DNA from: Antedon mediterranea
Taxonomy: Eukaryota > Echinodermata > Crinoidea > Comatulida > Antedonidae
Assembly: GCF_964355755.1 (NCBI RefSeq)
Contig: NC_092672.1
Coordinates: 21,512,501 to 21,576,500, forward strand
Length of the DNA: 64,000 nt
Reading direction: 5' to 3'
Shown here: in pieces, positions 1 through 12,209 of the stretch
Numbering within the stretch: position 1 is the stretch's first letter
How the letters are laid out: each line of letters begins with the position of its first letter
Translations under genes and position numbers: made by a program
Notes under the pieces: generated by a model
Told to the model about the DNA's origin: nothing
The model's database searches: none
The model's input: only the letters and a program-made list of their open reading frames with translations

Positions 1-1704
1 GTTTCAATTACCTGGAATTGTTTAGGTACCTGGAATTTCTACCATATTTTATTTCTTTTATTTTAATGTTTTTATTTGCAAATCAACTGAACTTTTTAAA
101 AATTATTATTTACATTTAATTGTTTATCATTGGACAGAGATTGAGAATTTAATACCTAGCTTTAGAAACACTTCTTCATCAGAGTGAATAAATATATTAG
201 GGGGCCTACTAGTGGTAATAATAATAGGCCTACAATGTGTATGCCTATATAATAATCGATTACGTATGGTTTATTTCTAAATCGGTAATACAAGAGAATA
301 GTAGTATGGCTTGTAATCAATCAATCAATCTTTATTGTAATAAATAATATTATACAAATAGTCGTCTATAAAAGGGGAAACATATACAATGAATACGGTA
401 CCAGCAGGTCGCAACATTCAATAATAAGAATTTAGGACTACGGGTAATAAGTATTGTTAATTATCTATTAATTTTAATAATTTAATAATAACTAATAATT
501 ATTATATTATGCTTGTAACACTCCGAACTTTCGTGCATTCATCGTAATTTGCCATGATTATGTAATGCCTAACATTATCGATAATATTAATTATAAGCCG
601 ATGAGTTCATTAATATTGGTAAGGTATATCAAAGAAAAAAATATCCGTGGGGAGGCCTACTTTACCCCCTTATACTACCCTTACAAAAAATGTTCTATAG
701 AATCTATATATAGAAGTTTTAGAATTCTATATAATTCTATAGAAACAGATAATTTCTACCTACCCCTAGAGTTTTTAGAAATTGCTGTATAGAAAAGAAT
801 TGCTATCATTTATTCATAAATCATATATTGTTTGCCAAACAATACTTATACTGTAAAATTTGCATTATGACTTCAGACTTGACTGGGGTTTACCAAGATG
901 AGGAAGAGTTTTTATGGGTACGGGTTGGTTTGGGTACGAGATGACCAGCATCCATTCATGATTGCGTCTACAGGCGCGCGTGAGCCTCCTCCTGATCCTA
1001 GCTCAGTGTTTACAGTCATGTCATTCCAAAACTCACTCCAAATAAATGTATTAACAATTAAAAAGATCCAAAAACAGTATGAAAACATCATATTAATTTT
1101 TAACTTTGTATAATAAAGAAAAAAAAAGAAGTTTGATGTTTTTTGTGGTTTATTTTTACAATTTATTGCCGAAAACACCATTTTCGTTGGGGATTTGCGC
1201 TCCTCATCTTTCAGATTCGTCTATCCCTACTCGTCGTGAGAGGCGCCCTATCTCGAGCGGTTCTCTAATTTTTGAGCGAATTGATTATTTTGCGGTTAGG
1301 TCTAGGGATGGCCTAAGCCTCTCCCAATTTTATTCATGGGCCTGGCTGTCCATAGTCAGTCCTGATTGTTTTTAAAAACATGGTAACAGACCTACCTACT
1401 GGCCTAGATTTAGCAAATCAAAAGACATGTCTTTTTGTTTTACCCTTTCTTTACACCACCAGTACATTTACACCACCAGTACATTTACACATAAATTTAC
1501 TGATAATGATATCATCTATTATATCCTGTATAATGGTTTTCACCCATATGCCTATTCTTTTCAAAGGAGTCTAAAATTAACAATAGGTCTGTAGTTCATT
1601 TCCTTTAATGTTTATTGGATTCTGTTCTTTGTTCATTATATTGTCTATCTTCAAAATTAGCAGGCACAGAATAATAAAAACACATTCAAGTGAAAATTGT
1701 AATT
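1..1704. other. AT-rich non-coding flank, no gene seen
   Basis: No coding region is supported. Short open frames near 565-792, 898-1113 and 1106-1375 show no recognisable domain. A slightly GC-richer patch (about 1190-1350) stands out from the AT-rich background, but its translation has no motif I know. A (TCAA)n-like run at 321-335 next to TTTATT could be the tail of an old minus-strand LINE or SINE. Several AGGCCT palindromes occur here. Confidence 0.5.
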
Positions 1705-1880
1705 ATATCAGGTGCTTAATTAATATTTTGATTAATTTTCAACATTTGTCCAATTGTCCAATTGAAATGCGTTGTTTTGTCAAATAAGTTGACTCCAGTA
1801 TGTTTCCTTGTACTAATAGGCCTATTATTAAATAATATTTATTTATTTTACTTACTCTGGAAGCACCTTCATTCAAGAAG

Positions 1881-3295
1881 TACGAAAGCCCATTAATGCC
1901 ATTTTAAGTATATGTTTTTCGAACGTAATCCGTTATAACGAATTAGTAATTCGTTTGAACGGATTAATAATTCGTTAGAACGGATTAATAATCTGTTAAT
2001 TACTAATTTGTTTAAACGGATTACTAATTTGTTCAAACGGATTACTAATCCGTTCAAACGAATTACTAATTTGTTTAAACGGATTACTAATTCGTTCAAA
2101 CGAATTACTAATTTGTTTAAACGGATTACTAATTCGTTCAAACGAATTACTAATTTGTTTAAACGGATTAGTAATCCGTTCAAACGAATTACTAATTCAT
2201 TCAAACGAATTAGTAATCCGTTTAAACGAATTAATAATTTGTTTAAACAAATTAATAATTTGTTTAAACGGATTATTAATCTGTTTGAACAAATTAGTAA
2301 TTCGTTTGAACGAATTAGTAATCCGTTTAAACAAATTATTAATTTGTTTAAACAAATTAATAATTTGTTCAAACGGATTACTAATTCGTTAGAACGAATT
2401 AGTAATTCGTTTGAACAAATTAGTAATCCGTTTAAACAAATTACTAATCCGTTTGAACGGATTCCTAATTCGTTTTAACAGATTATTAATCTGTTTAAAC
2501 AAATTAGTAATTCGTTTGAACAGATTAGTAATCCGTTCAAACGAATTACAACATATTCTTTAAATGGCACTTGTTGTATATGTTGCAATTGGTTTGAACG
2601 GATTACTAATTCGTTTGAACAGATTACTAATCCGTTCAAACGAATTACTAATTTGTTTAAACAGATTAATAATCTGTTCAAACGAATTAGGAATCCGTCC
2701 AAACGGATTAGTAATTTGTTTAAACGGATTACTAATCTGTTTAAACGAATTACTAATTCGTTTAAACGAATTAGTAATCCGTTTAAACAAATTATTAATT
2801 TGTTTAAACAAATTACTAATTTGTTTAAACGGATTACTAATTCGTTCAAACGAATTACTAATTCGTTCAAACAGATTAGTAATCCGTTTAAACAAATTAT
2901 TAATTTGTTTAAACAAATTATTAATTTGTTTAAACGGATTACTAATTCGTTTGAACGAATTAGTAATCCGTTTAAACAAATTATTAATTCGTTTAAACAA
3001 ATTAGTAATCCGTTTAAACAAATTAGTAATTCGTTTGAACGAATTAGTAATTCGTTTGAACAAATTAGTAATCCGTTTAAACAAATTAGTAATTCGTTTG
3101 AACGGATTAGTAATCCGTTTAAACGAATTACAACATATACTTTAAATGGCACTTGTTGTATATGTTGCAATTCGTTTGAACGGATTACTAATTCGTTTGA
3201 ACAGATTATTAATCCGTTCAAACGAATTACTAATTCGTTAGAACGGATTACATTCGAAAAACATATACTTAAAATGGCATTAATGGGCTTTCGTA
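1881..3295. mobile_element. Inverted-repeat element filled with 21-bp palindromic satellite
   Basis: The ends are near-perfect terminal inverted repeats of about 53 bp: it opens TACGAAAGCCCATTAATGCC and closes with the exact reverse complement, with a single mismatch seen inside the arms. The interior is roughly 60 tandem copies of a 21-bp unit (type CGTTTAAACGAATTAGTAATT) varying at a few positions, itself nearly palindromic around GTTTAAAC. The paralogous site at 57998-58012 reads CATTCAAGAAGTGTGCC with no insert, and AAGAAG flanks both ends here, so this is an insertion with a 6-8 bp target duplication. It has no transposase, so it is non-autonomous. A TSD near 8 bp would suit hAT or a related superfamily; the family is not identified. 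Confidence 0.88.
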
Positions 3296-5148
3296 AAGAA
3301 GTGTGCCACTGTTTCTAAAGTGTAGCTTCCAAATAAATTATTATATTATATGTAAAAAAAGTGGAGTAAAGTTACTTTAGGTAACTAATTATAAAAGGCA
3401 TTCATTTTAAATGTGTTATAATTATAGCTAATTCTTTATCTTGTTATTTACTTTATTAATATTAAAAATAAACTTCCAACAGCAAGGAGTTATTTAATTA
3501 CTTATGTGTACACATTCAGAATACCATAGATATATTATAGTGAAAATATCTCTATGAGAATCTCTACCAACTTCATACTAGCCAGCAAGTTTGGAATAGC
3601 CAACATGCATTTGAGAAGTGGGGTGTGTGTAATAATTAGAATAGCCACAAGGATATCTCAGAAAAATTAGATATTTTATCATAACTTTTTAACTACTGGA
3701 CAGATTTTTTTGAAAAAAAATCTATAATAATTCTTAAAATAATGCAAGACTATAGCAATCATGCTTAATAACGAAAAAGTTATTGTGAATATTACTGAAA
3801 TTGTGTTCAGACAGAATGAGTTTATATCACACTTCCTGTTCACCAAGATAAATTAAACAGATAAGATTGTAATCCTTTTTTTTCCACTTTGACTGGTGAC
3901 TCTACTTGTAATGATTGTTTATTCTTACTATAGGCGCGCCTATGCCTGAACCTATTACGGTTATGGTATGCACTAAATATGTCCATCATTATGGGATTAA
4001 ATATTATCCTTATTTAGGCTATTTATTAAATAATAATATATTACGAACTGAGGCCTACTATATAGTAGGCCTATGTGTAGCCACAAATTGTTAAACGATA
4101 TATAATTTAGTCCTACAATTTCACTGAACTCTAAGTATGTGATCGTAAAAATCATATATTTTATGATATTAATATCATAAATAATTTAATTATACAAAAT
4201 CAGACAAAAATAGAAGAATTTTAGTTTTGCTAAACGGTCATAATATAGACTGAAACATAAATTGAATGTCATATACAGTAATAAAAATAAGAAATTGTGT
4301 CGTTGGAATTCTAATATACGTATATTTTTGAATATTCATGAGAACAAATTATATAATTTTTTTCATGCGCGCACTAAAATATGATTTTAAAATAAGTTGG
4401 AGTCTTTAATATGCTACAAAATGCACTAGGGTTATTAAATTATAAAGTTGCTTAAACGGTAAAATTTCGATTTACCAAATGATACGTCTATGGCTTGATA
4501 AAAAATATGATTAATTTGTTAGCTGGTATAAAAACTGCGATATCTCCGTGAAAATTTACTCGATTTTTAAACGGTTTTTTCGAGAAAAAAGCTCAAAGAA
4601 CAATGAACAACTGCACAAAGGTCATGCTTCACTATGATGTATTAGAAACTACTGCGCAGCCTCTGTTTACTTTTACTGAAAAAATGGTTTACAAATTGAT
4701 AACTGTATTTCAAATGAAGACTATGTTATTGTTACATGCAAAAAAGCACTGAATTCAAGACTGACATTTTTGTACAGGCAGACTAACTTCTTAGACATAC
4801 AAAGTAGACACTTTTATGCTCTGCAATAATTCAATGTGTTTTCGACTACTGTATGCTACATCAGTCTGGTATTCTGGTATAACTTCACTCCTCAAAATAA
4901 ACTGTAACCCTAAATAAAATTGTACAGTTTTTTCTTATCACCCACTAACAATCAACCACTAATGAAACAATTTCATTAACCACTAACGTAATAACAGTAG
5001 AAAATGTGGGTTATTATGGAAATATTCTGGAATTTTTGTCGAGAAAACATTTTCGAATTTGTTGAACTTCAGTTTTAATCCTATGTGTGTTCTCTATGTT
5101 TTTCTTCTCCAAGACAAATATGTTACTTCATTTTTCACATGTACAGTA

Positions 5149-5214
5149 TGTCTAGTGGTATGATTCTCGCTTGGGGTGCGAGAGGTCCCGGGTTCAATTC
5201 CCGGACGAGCCCCC
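5149..5214 (+). pseudogene. tRNA-Pro-like sequence (GGG anticodon), 5' end missing
   Basis: From TCTAGTGGTATGATTCTCGC onward the sequence follows eukaryotic tRNA-Pro: D arm, anticodon stem CTCGC/GCGAG with loop TTGGGGT (anticodon GGG), and T arm with the B box GGTTCAATTCC. The 3' acceptor strand CGAGCCCC is present. The matching 5' acceptor strand (expected GGCTCGTTGG) is replaced by unrelated ACAGTATG, so no acceptor stem can form. This is therefore a truncated tRNA gene or the head of a tRNA-derived retroposon, and its 5' break coincides with the border of the surrounding insertion. Confidence 0.8.
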
Positions 5215-5829
5215 ATAAATGTCACACAGCCGCAATTACGGCTCTTTCGGACATGTAATATCTGGTAACAAACGGTAAACAACGGTAAATAGCCACAACT
5301 GTACACATATAAATGCAAAAAGTAAATTTAATAATAATCTTTGACAAACAATTCTTTCTTTTATAATCTAAACCCCCAAAAAAAAAACCACAAAAAAAAC
5401 CCACAAAAAAAACCCAACCAATTCTCAAACAATGATACAGTATCCATATTCCCCACACAATTTATACACTTTCCCAAATTCCCAATCCTTCCAGACAAAA
5501 AACCAACAATCTTCTTATTGTCAAATAAATCCCAGCAACCCCCCTTTCAAATACAATAATATCACAAGATGAATGATTAAACAATAATAAATGTCCACAA
5601 TATCGTTCCTTCTTGCCTTTCCTCCTACGCTGACACAAAAACAAATTAGAAAGATAAAAGTTACAACGATTCTGCAACTAAACAACTCCCACGCCTCTGC
5701 TCCCGTTCTGCTTGTATTCCCAATTATAATTCTTCTCAAACTGCAACTATTTTCTGACATTATAAATAAATGAAATATAAAGTTAAGATGTTCCTTGATG
5801 TCTTTCTGTACTGCCTTATAGTATTACTT

Positions 5830-6215
5830 CCAACTCACAATGTATTAATTTCATGTATATCGCTTTATTTCCTTTCTGCTTCAGCTCTACATCACCATAA
5901 TTATTTCCAACTCACAATTTATTAACTTCATGTATATCACTATATTTCCTTTCTGCTTCAGCTCTATATCACCATAATTATTTCCAACTCACAATTTATT
6001 AACTTCATGTATATCACTTTATTTCCTTTCTGCTTCAGCTCTATATCACCATAATTATTTCCAACTCACAATTTATTGACTTCATGTATATCACTGTATT
6101 TCCTTTCTGCTTCAGCTCTATATCACCATACCTATTTCCAACGCACAATTTATTAACTTCATGTATATCACTTTATTTCCTCTCTGCTTCAGCTCTATAT
6201 CACCATAACTCAATT
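5830..6215. repeat. 77-bp minisatellite, five copies
   Basis: The phrase CCAACTCACAATTTATTAAC recurs with starts at 5830, 5907, 5984, 6061 and 6138, giving a constant period of 77 bp. The copies differ by only a few bases, so the array is young or homogenised. It lies wholly inside the tRNA-headed insertion and is not coding. Confidence 0.9.
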
Positions 6216-7180
6216 ACTTCTTCTCCTGTACGTCTTAATTTCTCCTATCCATATTCACCTATCCCTTTCTGGCTTATCATAACATAGCCCTCCTTCTCTG
6301 TCTCCTCTCAATTTCCATCTCCCTCAAAATTCCCTCAATTATACACATACCACCACCTTATCCTTCTCAACCAATCCGCAACTCACACACCAACTCAACT
6401 CTTACACCTCTCCTCCAATCAGCAACCTCCACACACTCCTTCTCTGCACACACACACTCTGCTCCACTGGCTTCAAACAATAGTTCCCTAAAACAAAAGA
6501 AAGGTTCAAATAATGAAAACAAAAGGAAAAGTAAGAATGACTTGCAAAATAAATACAAAACTCATGTCACTTGTGACACAGTACGCTCATGAACTTTTGT
6601 CTGTCCCACTTACTAAAGTTGAATTGTCGAGTTTGTTGAATTTAGCCTGGTTAGTGTCTGTCCGTTCATTCGTTAATTTAATATTTTAACTGTAGGACAT
6701 GTGTACAGTATAGGGTCTTTACTTTTTATAGGGTCTATTGAACCTAGTTTGACTGTCTGTCCATCCTTCTGTTCTCCTATTTGACTTCGGCCTATTAGAA
6801 CAAAGCAAAAACCAAATTACCCTATCTAATTATAATTTGAGTAGAATATAAAAAATGATAATGAAATATAATGAAACACCTAACTTTTTCTTCAAATATG
6901 TTTGATACAGAGATGCTGTACTGACACTTTTTTTGTGCAATTGTTGTGTATTAAAATTGATTGGGAAAAAAGAAATCACAAAACATTTTAATCTTTTGTA
7001 GTTTATTGTAAAGAACATTGTTTTTATTTCATTTTCATAAATAGTAGTATACACTTACATATAAATATGATTCAGTACTGTACTGTAATACTTAAAAACA
7101 TAGGGCTACAATGTCTTATGCAGTTAAGGTACAGTAAGGGGAATCATTGGACAGTATTAAACAGTTAACATTTAGAAAAA

Positions 7181-8822
7181 ACATTTATTACACAGGAGGT
7201 ACGTGGAGGATGGGTAGGGTTGAAATAAGCACAATAGTAGTACTTACCTGACTGAATGTTGAATACTGATTGTTGAATGTGTTCGTTCGTTCGTTCGTTC
7301 GTTTTTATTTCACAATGCATCAAACTTAATATTTTTACATAATAAGTATTAAATAAAAAAATGCAAAGCCTGGAAAAGACCAAATAAGCTCAATATAGAG
7401 CTTTAAGCCTGGTTTCACCAGTACAAAATACACTAATAATTGTATCAATTACAATAGACAATAATTAAATATTAATTAAAGTAGTAGAAATAATATTATA
7501 TATATATATATATTTTTTAAATATTTTTTTTTATACACAATTACGCTACAGGACAATACAAACACAACAAGAGTGTCTCTCCTGGCGGAGGGAAACAACA
7601 ATTTACAAAAGAATGCCATAACATGTGGAGTAGCGTGATTGTTGTTCACCTAGTTGTGTGTGTATGTTATTATAAAATTTATTTTATCAAAATATTAAAA
7701 CCACTTTAAAAATGAAATAAAAAATGTTTACATGGAACTACACGTAATACACAAAACAGTGATATTTATTAGGTCGTCATCCTTTCACCCACTAACAAGT
7801 TTTACAATAACAAACTTTTTTTCTCATACTTTCTCTCTCTCTCTCTCTCTTTGGAAATGTGACTTATCTCCAACTTTCCATACGGAAAGTCTTACGATTA
7901 AAAAATTGATGGCCGGATGGGAACGGACTGATAATTTTAAAAATGAAAATTTGTTTTAATTAGATTAAAATTTACATTTCCATCTGATAATTAAGACACT
8001 TTCTAAAGGTTAATACATTGAAGTATAGATAAGTAAACAAAGATTTTGGTTAAGTTTAATTTAGTAGTCAAACCATTATTTATCCAACGAGAGTTGGCGG
8101 ACAAACAAACATAACTCGAATCCTAGATTTCCAACTTTCAAAGCATAACTAGTGGTTAAAATGTTGTTATGTTAGTGGTAATGTATTACATTATTGTTAA
8201 TGCTATATTAGTGGTTAATTTTTGTTATAAATGTGTCATTTTAACAGAACAAATACCCAGAGATACATTATAGCATTTATGTTTAAGAGTTCAGTTAATA
8301 GTCCTATTTTGATATTTGTGTCTTTTTTGGTTTTCATTAATTCTAAAAGCAAGTAATATAATTTAAAATACAAATTGCAGAGTTGTAAAATAAATGTTTC
8401 AAACATGCAGTTGCAAATAAAAAAAAGGCAAATTACTAAAAGTAATGACAATGCTGTGGGTGGCTGGATCTCAATGGAAATAAAAAAACAAAAAGCTAAA
8501 TCAAAACGATAAAGTAAAAGTTAAAACAGCCAGACATTTTAATATAGATATCTTCTTTATTGTTTGTGTATAAATGGACATTTATTTATGTTTTGTTAAT
8601 ATTTTTTAATTATATGTCAGTCACATATTTTCCATCCTCATGTTTGGTGTAAGACATTAAAACTGCATTTATTGTCATGTTTTCTGAGCTTTCAAAGTCT
8701 GTTCTTTAATATCAGGTGAAACTGGAGAACAACCTGGTTGAATATTCTAGCACTCTAATATCGTTCTATGTTTAATAATGTCTTGATATGTGGTGAAAGG
8801 AATGTTTGATAGTTGGTCTTAA
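7181..8822. other. AT-rich non-coding stretch with microsatellites
   Basis: No gene is recognised. It contains a (CGTT)n run at about 7279-7302, a TA run near 7500-7511 and a (CT)n run near 7834-7850. The short open frames present show no domain. Confidence 0.5.
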
Positions 8823-9182
8823 CAATGGCAGATCCAGAGGTAGAAAGTAAAGTACTTTGAATTCATTAATTAAAACACATTGTTTCAGCGCCGTGCTAAT
8901 TTAGTCTTTATTAGAGGTTGCCATTGCTGTTGCTGTCGTCACACAAAATTATTGTTATGGGTATTTTGCTAAGTGGTATGACACATGTTCTTCTGCTGCC
9001 TAGCTAGATAATTCTGAAGAATATTATCAGCCTAGACATAGAGCGCACATGACAAATATTTGAATACTCATTTACCCAAGCGATTCCTATACTGTAATTT
9101 GAAAACAGTCCTGATAGTCTCTCCAAAACATTGGAGAGTTTGTGTGTTTGAAAACTACTGAAAAGATGTTCAATTGCATTTT

Positions 9183-9389
9183 TTGATGACTATAAACCCT
9201 GCAACCAGTGCATCAGCAGAGCGAGAAAATTTAGCTCTGGAGACTGTAAAAAATTATCTTTGAGATACCATAATGGAAGATCGACTAAATGCATTGTTAT
9301 TGATGTTTGTTCATCAGGACATTAACCTTAATTATGATGTCATTATTCTTAAGTATGTGAATATGTATCCCCGCTGGATGAAGTATGTA
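9183..9389 (+). pseudogene. hAT transposase C-terminal dimerisation domain, broken
   Basis: The frame holding codon 9195-9197 reads INPATSASAERENLALETVK, then NYL, a TGA stop at 9261-9263, and continues DTIMEDRLNALLLMFVHQDI and on to YVNMYPRWMKYVG. This matches the hallmark of the hAT dimerisation region: a (T/N)PxTSASAER block, a short spacer with KxYLRxTM, then RLNxLxLxxVH. The residues usually after AER (SFS) are changed to ENL and the YLR arginine is a stop. Upstream of about 9183 the frame is lost. Only the last ~70 codons survive, so it is non-functional. The family is clear; the exact hAT clade is not. Confidence 0.82.
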
Positions 9390-9664
9390 GGCCTATTTTT
9401 ATTTATTAAATTTACAGCATTAATTGTTATTACATGTTATTGTTAAGATAATCAAATTAATAAGCAGTATAGAGATTCAGCCACTGATTACCACAGCATT
9501 GTCATTTTTTAGTAATTTTCCTTTTGACCTTTATTTTATTAAAATATAGACCTATAAGCCTAAAGCCCTAAAACACGCTCTTTCACTATGTATTATTTAA
9601 CATAACTAGGGTAACATGATAAATTTGAAGTCGCATCATTTTTTTAAAGTAGTTAATAATAGGC

Positions 9665-10058
9665 AGCTTTCGAAACACACGACACGCCGATTATCGAGAT
9701 GCAAAAGACTGTGAAATCCTACTGCGCATGCGAGAGCAAAGCCAGTTTGTTCGGCCTGCTCATCACGAGACGAGATTCGGCTTATTTGGAAGACACGACT
9801 TGTACTACTGATTGTATTTTATTTAGAAAAATATTTAAGAACTGTTGTGTGATGACAATGTGTTATTAAATTAGACCCTAGTAGGGAAATGCGATCATCA
9901 TCATGAATCATGGTGATGGCAGGTACTTTGGTATTAGTGATCATGTGACAATGACCTGATCATAAAATTGAAACAGTTTATAATTCGTGACGCAAAAGGC
10001 ATACAACGGTATCCATGGTTGACTGACTTTCGCGTCTCGCGTCGCCACTTCGAAAGCT
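9665..10058. mobile_element. Small inverted-repeat element (MITE-like)
   Basis: AGCTTTCGAA at 9665-9674 is mirrored by TTCGAAAGCT at 10049-10058, and similarity continues inward (ACGACACGCC against a reversed GCGTCTCGCGTCGC). AATAG outside the left end and CTATT outside the right end suggest the repeat may extend a little further. The interior of about 390 bp has no recognisable protein; the short open frame at 9968-10150 crosses the right end. Confidence 0.45.
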
Positions 10059-10355
10059 CACTATTACCATACCGGAAGTACCTTTATCAGGGAATTCCCC
10101 CTGATGGTCACATTGAACGTGTGTTTACCAGCGGAAAAAGTAGACTATGATCTTTTTACCAATTGTTAACACGCTATGGGAGTGTCATTTCCGGCCAACT
10201 ATAGGTGCCATTTATTATAAATTTTACGTGCGAGAATACAATTTCATTTAACAAAATTTGCTTCACCACAGGTCCCACCTGTGCCTCATGTACTTGGTGA
10301 CTGGTTGCGTCCCCTCCCCCCTCCCCGCTTTACTACAAGGCTGGATCCGCCCTTG

Positions 10356-12209
10356 TTTATGATGAGCAACAATGCCTGTTTTCTGTGTGGTAGAAGTAAA
10401 TATGATTGCAACTTCATTTTCCTTGTACCTCCTTGTACACACCTTGAAATTAAATTGCATAAATGAATAATTAAATATCAAAATGAATAATATTAAACAT
10501 AATGTTAGTCCATCATGTACTTCATATTTCATATCATAAAATGCTACCAGGCACTAATAATAGAATTAGAAGTCAGGCATATACAGTAGGCACATTGGTG
10601 GGCTGGTTTGTACTGTCACATCTGGACCGAATCGTCCTGAATTCAACTAGTTATAGTAGCCTATATGCCTTGTAAGTAACGTAATGCTAAACCTAACCTA
10701 GTGTTAATTACATGCATTTGGTGTTTCAAGCTTATTTTTGGATGAACCAACCATACTTACCATCCTTTCGAAAAGTTTGAAATGTGCGCCGAGCACATGC
10801 TATCTCTCAATATTTGCTAGCGATGACCTCTAAGTGATCTGATTGTGACGCAAGATTTGTCGAATGCAGCATTTGGCAACTTGCAAATAAATTAGTCTGA
10901 AAACACATTTTTTGTAAAGTGTGCCGTTCTAACATCGCTTAATAAATAAAAGGAACTAAAAGGTGTCCCAGCTCAAACGGCGCTAGCGGTTTTATTATAT
11001 TAGGAGAAGATGGAGTAAATAGGCTTAATTGGTTATTGATTAGGCCACATAAAACCTCCTTTTTAAAAAACTTTTTTTTATAAAGTTGCCAAAGAAACAC
11101 CACTGAAAAGGTCATTTTTTACTTTTATAAATTTCTAAATTGTGTGTGCGGCCAAATATTATTTGAAAGGTATTAAAACCCATTTCTAGACTGGTATTTT
11201 GTTTGGATATCGTGCATGAAACTACCCCTACAGCATCGCAAAGAAGAATATTAATAGTTCTGAAGATTTTTTTTGTAATTATGATTTTATATAATTAGTA
11301 TGTCACGGCAACATTGCCAGTGGGTTTGGTGTGTTGTGGATGGTGGACTCAAGACAAGAATAATATACATATAAAACACTATAATATTATATGTCCAGAT
11401 TATCTACAGGTGAATTATCTTCATGAGTCCATTTCCAATTTTACGTCGAAATACAGTACTCTTTGTTCATGTCACTCCCATATTTCCACTCCATCTTATC
11501 CATAATTTCTTCGATGATTTCTCTGATGTTTTCTAAGCTTAATCTTCTTAATCTTGGCACTTCTCTATTCTCAAGTGGCACTGTAACACAGACAAATATT
11601 ACCGTAGTATACAGTTCATTTACGGTACCCTATAACATTCATTAGACCAACAATCTATTTTATAAATATAACTATTTACTTACAATGCAGCCTCGTACGC
11701 AAATCCCAATTTCATTGTCGTATGGTGACAATGCTCACTCGCTCCCCGTTGTCTACAAAAAGACTGTATGCGCTACTCCGCAGTCTACACAAAACATCGT
11801 TATTCAAATAATTTGCTCATTACCATAATTATAGTGATCACCTGTTGGATTATTATTATTTTGTGACAAAGTAGTCAAATTTTGAAAAGCATATTTCACA
11901 GTTTAAACTTTTTAATCAAAAATACTATGTAGAAATGTTGTCATCAGTGACTTAACTATCAATACTGTGCAACTCCTTTTCATAACTTTCTCAGTTGGGT
12001 TCACTTCCAGGATTCAACATTTTTTTAAATTACTACTTTTCTGAAATATGGTGAGGGACCTAAATGATGTATCTCTACAAAACATTAAAGACCCCCACCC
12101 TGCATTGAGTAACTCTTTTAGAACAATTCTGTCCTTAACATTTTATAGCATGCAAATACAGGTTCCTGGCAAAGCAGCATAAAAGTGGACGTAGTTGTGC
12201 AAACATTAA
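10356..12209. other. Non-coding stretch, no gene recognised
   Basis: Mixed AT-rich sequence with small GC-richer islands (about 10600-10860 and 11690-11800). No domain, RNA gene or clear repeat structure was seen. Short open frames here end within 90 residues and show no motif. Confidence 0.45.

Larger units (their letters stand above)
5147..6585. mobile_element. 1.44-kb insertion headed by a truncated tRNA-Pro
   Basis: This segment is absent from the paralogous copy near 59770, where the flanks join directly (CGCATGTAC next to GCTCATGAAC). The insert starts at or beside the tRNA-Pro-like sequence. It continues through an A/C-rich stretch (about 5370-5425), a five-copy 77-bp tandem repeat (about 5830-6215) and a pyrimidine-rich tract (about 6215-6480). 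It ends near a small hairpin (TGTCAC-TT-GTGACA, about 6564-6577). AGTAT/AGTAC at the two junctions may be a target duplication. No protein is encoded. A large SINE-like or composite non-autonomous element is possible; the class is unknown. Confidence 0.6.
1705..7180. repeat. Duplicated block A (copy 1), carrying two insertions
   Basis: The sequence from about 1705 to 7180 aligns by eye to 57834-60445 in the same orientation with only scattered differences. Copy 1 is longer because it carries two extra segments absent from copy 2: the inverted-repeat satellite element at 1881-3295 and the tRNA-headed insertion at about 5147-6585. Smaller indels also exist; copy 2 has about 90 extra bases near 59970-60065. 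No coding region is seen in the shared part. It may be a large old transposon, a low-copy segmental duplication, or duplicated sequence from an uncollapsed haplotype. Confidence 0.75.
8823..10355 (+). mobile_element. Candidate decayed hAT transposon
   Basis: A hAT transposase remnant (9183-9389) is bracketed by CAATGGCAGATCCAG at 8823-8837 and CTGGATCCGCCCTTG at 10341-10355. As inverted repeats these agree at about 13 of 15 positions and resemble the CAGGGGCGGATCC-type termini common in hAT elements. The 8-bp flanks (GGTCTTAA and TTTATGAT) do not match, so a target duplication is not visible. A smaller inverted-repeat element (9665-10058) seems nested inside. The transposase identification is good; the stated boundaries are tentative. 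Confidence 0.45.

Noticed and set aside
1893-3318. Long repetitive open frames (156-248 codons) on both strands in the left-end array
   Set aside because: They follow from a 21-bp period without stops and occur in several frames on both strands; the region is a mobile element body.
5094-5318. Minus-strand frame reading GARPGIEPGTSRTPSENH
   Set aside because: This peptide is the antisense translation of the tRNA-Pro sequence, not a gene.
9968-10150. 60-codon open frame beginning MKQFIIRDAKGIQRYPWL
   Set aside because: It looked protein-like, but it crosses the right end of a small inverted-repeat element and no known domain fits.
10281-10532. Short open frames on both strands near a C-rich tract
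   Set aside because: They include the candidate hAT terminus and low-complexity CTCCCC sequence; no conserved domain.
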